The notes under the pieces: generated by a model
Seen by the model: the letters and a program-made list of their open reading frames with translations, nothing else
Databases searched by the model: none
Told to the model about the DNA's origin: nothing
Shown here: positions 1 through 8,184 of the stretch, in pieces
Layout of the letters: each line of letters starts with the position of its first letter
Numbering within the stretch: the first letter of the stretch is position 1
Assembly: GCF_023242315.1 (NCBI RefSeq)
Contig: NZ_JALLIY010000005.1
Span: forward strand, 186,001 to 250,000
DNA: 64,000 bases
Direction: 5' to 3'
DNA from: Pseudomonas sp. MWU13-2105
GTDB taxonomy: Bacteria > Pseudomonadota > Gammaproteobacteria > Pseudomonadales > Pseudomonadaceae
Translations under genes and position numbers: made by a program

Positions 1-795
<795 letters not shown>

Positions 796-801
796 GCGCC
801 C

Positions 802-1095
802 TCAGGGCGCCATGCCCTCGACAATGATCACTTCAGCACGGGCCGCGCCTTCGCGGTGCCCGCGCGCCGCCTGATATTCCGCCGAACGATAGCAGGCCAG
901 CGCCTGGTCGTAGGAATCGAACTCGATCACCACATTGCGCTGTGGCGTTTCCCGGCCCTCCAGCGCCTCGGCGCGCCCGCCCCGTGCCAGCATTCGTCCG
1001 CCGTAGCGGGCAAAGACCGCCGGAGCGCGACTGCTGTACTCGGTGTATTGCTCGGGGTTCGTGACATCTACATGGGCAATCCAGTAAGCCTTCAT
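802..1095 (-). CDS. DUF1330 family protein
   Basis: A 97-residue protein beginning MKAYWIAHVDV, with 'NPEQYTEYSSRAPAVFARYGGRMLARGG' and 'NVVIEFDSYDQALACYRSAEYQ', the standard DUF1330 (dimeric alpha/beta barrel) pattern. The start at 1095 has GAGGTC upstream; a start four codons earlier is possible but lacks this. The biochemical role of the family is not established. It is divergent from the ribBA-like gene and shares the palindromic operator at 1125, so it probably belongs to the same regulon. It converges with the Nudix gene with six bases between them. Confidence 0.85.
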   Translation of the reverse strand: MKAYWIAHVDVTNPEQYTEYSSRAPAVFARYGGRMLARGGRAEALEGRETPQRNVVIEFDSYDQALACYRSAEYQAARGHREGAARAEVIIVEGMAP

Positions 1096-1124
1096 CGATG
1101 ACCTCATTGCTGGTTGATTTTGTA

Positions 1125-1140
1125 TTATGGTATACCATAA
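1125..1140. promoter_or_regulatory. Palindromic operator, GntR type (TGGTATACCA class)
   Basis: TTATGGTATACCATAA is a perfect 16-base palindrome in the 75-base gap between the divergent DUF1330 and ribBA-like genes. The GTATAC core is typical of operators of FCD-type GntR regulators. Near-identical sites occur at 25922 and 26522. It overlaps likely -10 hexamers on both strands. Confidence 0.8.
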
Positions 1141-1170
1141 ATCACACTTTCATACAGAGCGAGCGCCGCC

Positions 1171-2283
1171 ATGGCCTTTGACCGTATCCAGGACATCATC
1201 GACGACTACCGCCAGGGCAAGATGGTCCTGCTGGTGGACGACGAAGATCGCGAAAACGAAGGCGACCTGCTGATCGCCGCCGACTGCTGCAACGCCCAGA
1301 CTATCAGCTTCATGGCCCGCGAGGCTCGCGGGCTGATCTGCCTGACCCTGACCGACGAGCATTGCCGGCGCCTGGGCCTGGAACAGATGGTGCCGAGCAA
1401 CGGCAGCGCCTTCAGCACCGCCTTCACCGTGTCCATCGAGGCGGCCCACGGCGTGACCACCGGCATTTCCGCCGCCGACCGCGCCCGCACCATCGAAGCC
1501 GCGGTGGCCGCCGATGCCCGCGCCGAAGACCTGGTCCAACCCGGGCATATCTTCCCCCTGCGCGCCCGCGAAGGTGGCGTGCTCACCCGCGCCGGGCACA
1601 CCGAGGCCGGCTGCGACCTGGCGCGCCTGGCCGGCTTGACCCCGGCCTCGGTGATCGTCGAGGTGATGAACGATGACGGCAGCATGGCCCGGCGCCCTGA
1701 CCTGGAAGTGTTTGCACGCAAACATGGCATCCGCATCGGCACCATCGCCGACCTGATCCACTATCGTCTGAGCACCGAGCACACGGTGCTGCGGATCGGC
1801 GAACGGGAACTGCCGACCGTGCACGGCACCTTCCGCCTGATCACCTTCGAGGACCGCATTGAAGGCGGCGTGCACATGGCCATGGTGATGGGCGATATCC
1901 AGCGCGAGATACCGACGCTGGTCCGGGTCCACGTTATCGATCCACTGCGCGACCTGGTCGGCGCCGAGTACCACGGGCCGAGCAACTGGACGCTCTGGGC
2001 CGCGCTGCAACGGGTCGCCGAGGAAGGCCGCGGCGTCGTCGTGGTGCTGGCCAACCATGAGTCGTCGCAGGCCCTGCTCGAGCGTGTACCGCAACTGACC
2101 CGGCCACCGCGCCAGTACAGCCGTTCGCAATCGCGGATCTATTCGGAGATCGGCACCGGGGCACAGATACTGCAGGACATCGGCGTCGGCAAACTGCGCC
2201 ACTTGGGCCCGCCACTCAAATATGCCGGGCTGACCGGCTACGATCTGCAGGTGGTGGAAAGCCTCCCCTTCCCGCAACCCTGA
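1171..2283 (+). CDS. ribBA: RibBA-like 3,4-dihydroxy-2-butanone-4-phosphate synthase with non-canonical GTP cyclohydrolase II domain
   Basis: The 370-residue protein has an N-terminal RibB domain (about residues 1-200) with the metal and substrate motifs [11 protein letters not shown] and RAGHTEA; this enzyme makes the four-carbon precursor of riboflavin from ribulose 5-phosphate. Residues about 206-365 have the RibA fold, but where active GTP cyclohydrolase II carries its zinc-binding cysteines this protein reads [19 protein letters not shown], with none. The second half is therefore probably not a GTP cyclohydrolase. As an accessory copy controlled by a catabolic operator, it likely boosts flavin supply for a flavin-dependent monooxygenase (inference). 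Confidence 0.88.
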   Translation: MAFDRIQDIIDDYRQGKMVLLVDDEDRENEGDLLIAADCCNAQTISFMAREARGLICLTLTDEHCRRLGLEQMVPSNGSAFSTAFTVSIEAAHGVTTGISAADRARTIEAAVAADARAEDLVQPGHIFPLRAREGGVLTRAGHTEAGCDLARLAGLTPASVIVEVMNDDGSMARRPDLEVFARKHGIRIGTIADLIHYRLSTEHTVLRIGERELPTVHGTFRLITFEDRIEGGVHMAMVMGDIQREIPTLVRVHVIDPLRDLVGAEYHGPSNWTLWAALQRVAEEGRGVVVVLANHESSQALLERVPQLTRPPRQYSRSQSRIYSEIGTGAQILQDIGVGKLRHLGPPLKYAGLTGYDLQVVESLPFPQP

Positions 2284-2322
2284 TTCACCCACAAAAAAAG
2301 CGCCAAGGCCGGATCACCGGTA

Positions 2323-2338
2323 AGGCAAAGTGCTTGCA
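2323..2338 (+). promoter_or_regulatory. Candidate sigma-54 promoter (-24/-12) for the ABC transporter operon
   Basis: AGGCAAAGTGCTTGCA matches the sigma-54 pattern GG-N10-GC with GGCA at -24 and TTGCA at -12. The predicted start site near 2349 falls on the operator-like repeat at 2347. No activator was identified, so this remains a pattern match. Confidence 0.45.
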
Positions 2339-2346
2339 GAAAGTTT

Positions 2347-2369
2347 GGAATACCATAATATGATATTCC
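2347..2369. promoter_or_regulatory. Imperfect palindrome resembling the GTATAC operators
   Basis: An interrupted inverted repeat has outer arms GGAATA (2347-2352) and TATTCC (2364-2369) and contains ATACCATAAT, the right half of the sites at 25922 and 1125. It sits 154 bases before the transporter operon. It may be a degenerate member of the same operator family. Confidence 0.5.
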
Positions 2370-2522
2370 GTAGACCGGAGATATTTGCCAAGTGCCCCCG
2401 ACAGGGAAAGCACAACAAAATGCCCTTGGCACGGTCGCCTTTAAAGGCTCAGATGGACCTACTGCTCCCGATAGGCGGGCATCAACAACCCGCTCAAAAA
2501 CACAACAAATGAGGGCGTGAAA

Positions 2523-3548
2523 ATGGTGTTGAACAAAGGTGCAACCGCGGCAGTGCTCGCGGGTTTCCTGGCAATCGGCAGTTCCTTCGCCATCGCCGCC
2601 GACAGCGTCAACTTCGTCAGTTGGGGCGGCAGTACCCAGGACGCGCAGAAACAGGCCTGGGCCGATCCGTTCAGCAAGGCCAGCGGCATCACTGTGGTCC
2701 AGGACGGACCCACCGACTACGGCAAGCTCAAGGCCATGGTCGAAAGCGGTAACGTGCAGTGGGACGTGGTCGACGTCGAAGCCGACTTCGCCTTGCGCGC
2801 CGCCGCCGAAGGCCTGCTCGAACCGCTGGACTTCAGCCAGATCCAGCGCGACAAGATCGACCCGCGTTTCGTCTCCGACCATGGCGTCGGTTCGTTCTAC
2901 TTCTCCTTCGTGCTCGGCTACAACGAAGGCAAGCTGGGCGCCGGCAAGCCGCAGGACTGGAGCGCCCTGTTCGACACCAAGACCTACCCCGGCAAACGCG
3001 CCCTCTACAAATGGCCGAGCCCCGGCGTACTGGAACTGGCCCTGCTGGCCGACGGCGTGCCGTCCGACAAGCTCTACCCGCTGGACCTGGATCGCGCCTT
3101 CAAGAAACTCGACACCATCAAGAAAGACATCGTCTGGTGGGGCGGCGGCGCGCAATCCCAACAGTTGCTGGCCTCCGGCGAAGCCAGCCTCGGCCAGTTC
3201 TGGAACGGCCGGATCTACGCCTTGCAGCAGGACGGCGCACCGGTCGGTGTGAGCTGGAAACAGAACCTGGTCATGGCCGACATCCTGGTCGTACCCAAAG
3301 GCACGAAAAACAAGGCAGCGGCCATGAAGTTCCTGGCCAACGCCAGCAGCGCCAAGGGCCAGGCCGACTTCTCCAACCTGACCGCCTATGCCCCGGTCAA
3401 CGTCGACAGCGTCGCGCGCCTGGACTCGGTACTGGCACCGAACCTGCCGACTGCCTACGCTAAGGATCAGATCACCCTCGACTTCGCATACTGGGCCAAG
3501 AACGGTCCGGCCATTGCGACACGGTGGAACGAATGGCTGGTCAAATGA
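2523..3548 (+). CDS. ABC transporter periplasmic substrate-binding protein, PotD/PotF type
   Basis: The 341-residue precursor has a signal peptide (MVLNKGATAAVLAGFLAIGS, likely cut after AIA) and the body of a polyamine-type binding protein: NFVSWGGSTQDAQKQAW, VDVEADFALRAAAEGLLEPLDF and SGEASLGQFWNGRIYALQQDG. It would capture the solute for the two permeases and ATPase downstream. The ATG at 2523 is chosen because GAGGG lies seven bases upstream; the GTG at 2517 is too close to that site. The substrate cannot be named: the family carries polyamines but also many other cations and organic acids. Its upstream region carries an operator-like repeat. Confidence 0.88.
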   Translation: MVLNKGATAAVLAGFLAIGSSFAIAADSVNFVSWGGSTQDAQKQAWADPFSKASGITVVQDGPTDYGKLKAMVESGNVQWDVVDVEADFALRAAAEGLLEPLDFSQIQRDKIDPRFVSDHGVGSFYFSFVLGYNEGKLGAGKPQDWSALFDTKTYPGKRALYKWPSPGVLELALLADGVPSDKLYPLDLDRAFKKLDTIKKDIVWWGGGAQSQQLLASGEASLGQFWNGRIYALQQDGAPVGVSWKQNLVMADILVVPKGTKNKAAAMKFLANASSAKGQADFSNLTAYAPVNVDSVARLDSVLAPNLPTAYAKDQITLDFAYWAKNGPAIATRWNEWLVK

Positions 3549-4489
3549 AAATGGCGGCCACGCTTTCCCCTGACACCCGTCCGACCGGGAGCGCCCCAGG
3601 CGCTGCCGGCCAGGCCAGCAGCAAGGCGGCGGTCATGCAGCAGTCCTCCACGTATGCGCAGCGCTGGCGGGGGGCGGGTAACCTGTTACCCGCCCTGCTG
3701 TTCCTCGGCCTGTTTTTCCTCGCGCCGCTGATCGGCCTGTTGCTGCGCGGGGTGCTGGAGCCCACGCCGGGGCTGGAAAACTATCAGCAACTGTTCGCCA
3801 ACTCGGCCTATGCGCGTGTCCTGCTCAACACCTTTTCGGTGGCCGGGCTGGTCACCCTGTTCAGCCTGCTGCTGGGCTTTCCCCTGGCCTGGGCGATTAC
3901 CCTGGTACCGCGTGGCTGGGGCCGCTGGCTGCTGAGCATCGTGCTGCTGTCGATGTGGACCAGCCTGCTGGCCCGGACCTATTCGTGGCTGGTGCTGCTA
4001 CAGGCCTCCGGAGTGATCAACAAGGCATTGATGGCCATGGGCATCATCGACCAGCCGCTGGAGATGGTGCACAACCTGACCGGCGTGGTGATCGGCATGA
4101 GCTACATCATGATCCCGTTCATCGTCCTGCCGTTGCAGGCAACCATGCAGGCCATCGACCCGATGATCCTGCAGGCCGGGGCCATCTGCGGCGCCAGTCC
4201 GTGGCGCAACTTCCTGCGGGTGTTCCTGCCGCTGTGCCGGCCGGGACTGTTTTCCGGCGGGCTGATGGTCTTCGTCATGTCCCTCGGTTACTACGTCACC
4301 CCGGCCCTGCTCGGCGGTGCGCAGAACATGATGTTGCCGGAGTTCATCATTCAACAGGTGCAGTCGTTCCTCAACTGGGGCCTGGCCAGCGCCGGTGCCG
4401 CCCTGCTGGTCCTGATCACCCTGGTGTTGTTCTACTTCTACCTGAAGCTCCAGCCGGAATCCCCGGTCGGCGCCAGTAACGCGAGGTAA
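3545..4489 (+). CDS. ABC transporter permease, PotB/PotH type
   Basis: A 314-residue inner-membrane protein with a soluble N-terminal tail of about 40 residues and six predicted membrane spans beginning at LLPALLFLGLFFLAPLIGLLL. The ATPase-contacting EAA-like loop reads QAGAICGASPWRNFLRVFLPLCRPG. The start codon overlaps the stop of the binding protein (ATGA), indicating translational coupling. It forms a heterodimer with the next permease (family knowledge). Confidence 0.9.
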   Translation: MKMAATLSPDTRPTGSAPGAAGQASSKAAVMQQSSTYAQRWRGAGNLLPALLFLGLFFLAPLIGLLLRGVLEPTPGLENYQQLFANSAYARVLLNTFSVAGLVTLFSLLLGFPLAWAITLVPRGWGRWLLSIVLLSMWTSLLARTYSWLVLLQASGVINKALMAMGIIDQPLEMVHNLTGVVIGMSYIMIPFIVLPLQATMQAIDPMILQAGAICGASPWRNFLRVFLPLCRPGLFSGGLMVFVMSLGYYVTPALLGGAQNMMLPEFIIQQVQSFLNWGLASAGAALLVLITLVLFYFYLKLQPESPVGASNAR

Positions 4490-4495
4490 GCCAGC

Positions 4496-5305
4496 ATGCT
4501 CCTGACCCCGAATGCCATGAGCCGGCGCCTGCGCCTGGGCCTCTACCTCACCACCGGGCTGATCGCCCTGTTCCTGCTGCTGCCGATCGTGTTCATCGTC
4601 CTGCTGTCGTTCGGCTCCTCCCAGTGGCTGGTGTTTCCGCCGCCGGGCTGGACGCTGAAGTGGTACGCCCAGTTCTTTTCCAACCCGGACTGGATGAACG
4701 CCGCCCTGGCCAGTTTGAAAGTGGCGATCCTGACCACCTTCTGCGCGGTCGCCCTCGGCCTGCCGACCGCCTTCGCCCTGGTCCGCGGGCGCTTCCCCGG
4801 CCGGGAACTGCTCTACGGCCTGTTCACCCTGCCGATGATCGTGCCGCTGGTGATCATCGCGGTGGCGGTGTACGCGCTGTTTCTCAAGCTGGGCTACACC
4901 GGAACGCTGTTCGCCTTCGTGGTCAGCCACGTGATCGTCGCACTGCCCTTCACCATTATCTCGATCATCAACTCACTGAAGCTGTTCGACCAGTCGATCG
5001 AGGATGCCGCGGTGATCTGCGGGGCTTCGCGCCTGCAGGCGGTGTTCAAGGTGACCTTCCCGGCGATTCGCCCTGGCATGGTCGCCGGCGCGCTGTTCGC
5101 CTTCCTGGTGTCGTGGGATGAAGTGGTGCTGAGCGTGATGATGGCCAGCCCGACCCTGCAAACCTTGCCGGTAAAAATGTGGACCACCCTGCGCCAGGAC
5201 CTGACCCCGGTGATCGCCGTCGCCTCGACGCTGCTGATCGCCCTGTCGGTACTGGTGATGGTGCTCGCCGCCGCCCTGCGCCGGCGCAATGAACTGCGCC
5301 CCTGA
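4496..5305 (+). CDS. ABC transporter permease, PotC/PotI type
   Basis: A 269-residue protein with six predicted spans (first LTTGLIALFLLLPIVFIVLLSF). The cytoplasmic coupling loop EDAAVICGASRLQAVFKVTFPAIRPG is characteristic of the second permease of spermidine/putrescine-type importers. It follows the first permease by six bases with GCGAGGT as ribosome site, in the usual order binding protein, permease, permease, ATPase. Confidence 0.9.
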   Translation: MLLTPNAMSRRLRLGLYLTTGLIALFLLLPIVFIVLLSFGSSQWLVFPPPGWTLKWYAQFFSNPDWMNAALASLKVAILTTFCAVALGLPTAFALVRGRFPGRELLYGLFTLPMIVPLVIIAVAVYALFLKLGYTGTLFAFVVSHVIVALPFTIISIINSLKLFDQSIEDAAVICGASRLQAVFKVTFPAIRPGMVAGALFAFLVSWDEVVLSVMMASPTLQTLPVKMWTTLRQDLTPVIAVASTLLIALSVLVMVLAAALRRRNELRP

Positions 5306-5322
5306 GCGCCCTGGAGTAGAAC

Positions 5323-6477
5323 ATGAGTGCCGTGATCAAAGACCCCGCGCAGTCCAGCGACCGCCCCCTGGTCAGCCTGCGCAACCTGAACAAGCACTAC
5401 GGCGACTTCGCCGCCGTGGACAATATTTCCCTGGATATCCAGGAGGGTGAATTCCTCACCTTCCTCGGCTCCAGCGGCTCGGGCAAAAGCACCACCCTGT
5501 CGATGCTGGCCGGTTTCGAGACACCCAGCAGCGGCGAGATCCTGGTGGGCGGACAGTCCCTGGTCAAAGTGCCGCCGCACAAACGCGATATCGGCATGGT
5601 GTTCCAGCGTTACTCGCTGTTCCCGCACCTGTCGGTGCGCGACAACATCGCCTTCCCACTGACCCTGCGCAAGCTCGGCAGCGCCGAGCGCGAGCGCCGG
5701 GTCGAGGCCATGCTCAAGCTGGTGCAGCTGGAAACCTTTGCCCATCGCCGCCCTTCGCAGCTCTCCGGCGGCCAGCAACAGCGCGTGGCGATTGCCCGGG
5801 CGCTGGTCTACGAACCGCGCATCCTGCTGATGGACGAACCCCTCGGCGCCCTGGACAAGAAACTGCGCGAAGACCTGCAGGACGAACTGCGCCAACTGCA
5901 TCGCCGGCTGGGTATCACCATCGTCTACGTGACCCATGACCAGGAGGAAGCCATGCGCCTGTCCCAGCGCATCGCCATCTTCAGCCACGGCAAGATCGTC
6001 GGCCTGGGCAGCGGCTACGACCTCTACCAGAACCCGCCGAACGCCTTTGTCGCCTCGTTCCTCGGCAACTCGAACTTCCTCAAGCTCAAGGCCCGCGGCA
6101 ATGCCGTGGCGGATTTCGAGGGCCAGGCCCTGGCGATCCGACCGACATCCGGGATCGGTGACGAGCAGCCGCTGTTGCTGATGGTGCGTCCGGAGAAAGC
6201 CCTGGCACTGAGCCTCGAACAGGCCGCGGCCGAACCCTTGCCGGCGGGCTGGAACGAGGTGCCGGCGAAGGTCGCTGAAATGCTCTTCCTGGGCGAAAGC
6301 CAGACCTGCAGCGTGGTCACCGACGGCGGCACGGCGATGACGGTCAAGGCGCTGTCGGCCACCGGCATGCCACTCAAGGCCGGTGATCGGCTGCGCGTGC
6401 GCTGGGCCAGTGCCGATGCCTGCGTCTATACCCAATGGAGCGAAGGCGATTTGAATAAAGCTGCCGGCGCCCATTGA
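5323..6477 (+). CDS. ABC transporter ATP-binding protein, PotA/PotG type
   Basis: The 384-residue ATPase has Walker A GSSGSGKST (residues 50-58), signature [15 protein letters not shown], Walker B ILLMDEPLGALD and the switch histidine in VYVTHDQEEAM. The last 130 residues form a TOBE-type domain, as in polyamine and other type I importers. CTGGAG precedes the ATG at 5323. It energises import by the two preceding permeases and closes the operon; no clear terminator was seen in the 70-base gap after it. Confidence 0.93.
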   Translation: MSAVIKDPAQSSDRPLVSLRNLNKHYGDFAAVDNISLDIQEGEFLTFLGSSGSGKSTTLSMLAGFETPSSGEILVGGQSLVKVPPHKRDIGMVFQRYSLFPHLSVRDNIAFPLTLRKLGSAERERRVEAMLKLVQLETFAHRRPSQLSGGQQQRVAIARALVYEPRILLMDEPLGALDKKLREDLQDELRQLHRRLGITIVYVTHDQEEAMRLSQRIAIFSHGKIVGLGSGYDLYQNPPNAFVASFLGNSNFLKLKARGNAVADFEGQALAIRPTSGIGDEQPLLLMVRPEKALALSLEQAAAEPLPAGWNEVPAKVAEMLFLGESQTCSVVTDGGTAMTVKALSATGMPLKAGDRLRVRWASADACVYTQWSEGDLNKAAGAH

Positions 6478-6547
6478 ATAAAACCCGGGCCAGGGGTGTT
6501 ATATCCGGGTAGCCAGGCATTATCGGCCGTGCAACCCGGAGATCCGA

Positions 6548-7183
6548 ATGAACATCCTGTTATCTGCGACCGCGCTGGCCAGTGCCCTCCTCTGCACCTC
6601 GACACTGGCGGCGCCGCCGGACTGGCGCCTGGCCAAGGACGAAGACGGTATCCAGGTCTACCTGAGCCACGTCCCGGGCTCGCGCTACCAGAGCTTTCGC
6701 GGCGAGACGCGGATCAACGCCGATGTCGGCACCCTGAGCAACCTGCAGGAAAACCTGCGGGTCGCCTGCAAATGGCTGTATGCCTGTGCCGATATGCGCC
6801 TGCTGAAAAATGACGGCGACGACACCTGGGTCTATCTGACCACCGCGTTACCGTGGCCGGCGCAGACCCGTGACATGGTGATCCATGTACACAGCGAGCG
6901 CGCCGACGACGGTAGCCTGACCCGCCATTTGGAGGCGGTGCCCGGCTTCGTACCGAGCGTGCCGGGACAGATCCGCGTCAGGCAGATGAAAGGCACCTGG
7001 ACCATGCGTCCGGAAAGCGACACGCAGACCCGCGTGACCTATGAGCTGCAAGCCGAGCCGGCCGGCGATATCCCGTCCTGGCTGGCCAATCAGTTCGTGG
7101 TCGACGCGCCGATGGTCAGCCTCAAGACCTTGCGCGTGGTGGCCGAGCACCAGGGTCTGCGCAGCGCCGAAACGGCGCCCTAG
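6548..7183 (+). CDS. Exported START-domain (lipid-binding fold) protein
   Basis: A 211-residue protein with a signal peptide (MNILLSATALASALLCTSTLAA) followed by a START-like fold: DWRLAKDEDGIQVYLSHVPGSRYQSFRGET, KWLYACADMRLLK, WPAQTRDMVIHV and GTWTMRPESDTQTRVTYELQAEPAGDIPSWLANQFVVDAP. Bacterial START proteins bind hydrophobic ligands; the ligand here is unknown. It has its own ribosome site (GGAGATCCG) and probably its own promoter. It converges with the HNH gene with no intergenic base. Confidence 0.85.
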   Translation: MNILLSATALASALLCTSTLAAPPDWRLAKDEDGIQVYLSHVPGSRYQSFRGETRINADVGTLSNLQENLRVACKWLYACADMRLLKNDGDDTWVYLTTALPWPAQTRDMVIHVHSERADDGSLTRHLEAVPGFVPSVPGQIRVRQMKGTWTMRPESDTQTRVTYELQAEPAGDIPSWLANQFVVDAPMVSLKTLRVVAEHQGLRSAETAP

Positions 7184-8182
7184 TCAGGCCTGGAGCCGTA
7201 CCTTGAAGTCCTCGATCCAGGCCCGGACCATGGCGGAGTAAGGTGCTTCGGGCCGGGCCATGCGTTTCATTTGCCCAAGGATCTGGTCCTGGAGGAAGTA
7301 CAGGCGCCTGGCGGCATCGACCACCTTCGGGGGCAATGCCGTGGGATCAAGCAACAACTCATCCGCCATGGCCCCCACTTCCAGCGCAAGCATTTCCAGG
7401 AATTCCAGCTGGCGCAGCAGCCGCGTGCGCTCCTGCACCAGGCCCAGTCGGTTCAGGCCGTAGACATGAATCGAAACGCTGCCCTTGAGGCTCAAGCCGG
7501 CCGCCAGTGCTTCCTCGAGGTTGCCCTCCCGGGCGGTGCCGGCCGCCGCCCCCGGCGGCAAGTCAGTACCCGTGTGCGGCCGGGGCAGCACCAGGCCGAT
7601 CAGGTTGCTCCGGTCGATATGAAACTTCAGGTGTTCGTCCGGGTTGTCGCGACATGGGTCGAGCAGCAGCGGGTACTCGTCGGCAAAGCCCTGCGCGGCG
7701 GACATGGCCCGCTGGCCGAGGATCGGGAAGCTGTCTTTCTTGCCGGAAAGCAGCAGGCCGCCCTGATTGAAACCCTGGCGGTCGTCCCGCAGCGTCAGCA
7801 GCTTGGCTGACAGCCTGGGGGTGACCTGCTTGCGCTTGCGGTTGCAGTCGATGCAACTGGGCAACAGGTTGTCCCAGTCCATGGCCAGCCACCAGTAACC
7901 GGGATGGCTGGCGTCCTCGGATACCGCGCCCTTGGGCCGGTAGTGCTCGACATCTACCGGCGCGGTCGAGGCGAAGAAGCTCTCGCAATAGGCACATTTG
8001 CCGTGGAACAGGGCGTCGAGCTGCTGCTTGACGCTGTCAGCCTTGTACACCGCAAAAGCCGGCGGGCTGCCGTCGGGTGCGGCGAACCAGGCCGTGAGCT
8101 TCTGCAGCTCCTTGGCGGCGGGCGAGTCGGCTCCGGACAGGGCCTCCGGTGCCTTGGCAGTGCTGCGGGTCACGGCGCGCAT
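7184..8182 (-). CDS. HNH endonuclease, PtuB/TIGR02646-like
   Basis: The 332-residue protein has an intact HNH fold: zinc pairs C63/C66 (GKCAYCES) and C110/C113 (LPSCIDCN), the catalytic pair E79-H80 (DVEHYRPKG) and N105 in MDWDNLLP. The 'EHYRPK ... W.NLLPSC..CN' layout is that of nucleases paired with AAA ATPases in Septu and some retron systems. Its start lies two bases after the ATPase stop (TGAATATG), so translation is coupled. The N-terminal 250 residues look paralogous to the same part of the ATPase. A DNA- or RNA-cutting effector in a defence cassette is the likely role (inference). Confidence 0.82.
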   Translation of the reverse strand: MRAVTRSTAKAPEALSGADSPAAKELQKLTAWFAAPDGSPPAFAVYKADSVKQQLDALFHGKCAYCESFFASTAPVDVEHYRPKGAVSEDASHPGYWWLAMDWDNLLPSCIDCNRKRKQVTPRLSAKLLTLRDDRQGFNQGGLLLSGKKDSFPILGQRAMSAAQGFADEYPLLLDPCRDNPDEHLKFHIDRSNLIGLVLPRPHTGTDLPPGAAAGTAREGNLEEALAAGLSLKGSVSIHVYGLNRLGLVQERTRLLRQLEFLEMLALEVGAMADELLLDPTALPPKVVDAARRLYFLQDQILGQMKRMARPEAPYSAMVRAWIEDFKVRLQA

Positions 8183-8184
8183 AT

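Noticed and set aside
4894..6474. 526-codon minus-strand open frame
   Set aside because: Antisense to the transporter permease and ATPase genes, both with complete motifs.
6483..6510. Hairpin ACCCGG/CCGGGT after the transporter ATPase as terminator
   Set aside because: Only a six-base stem with a 16-base loop and no T run.
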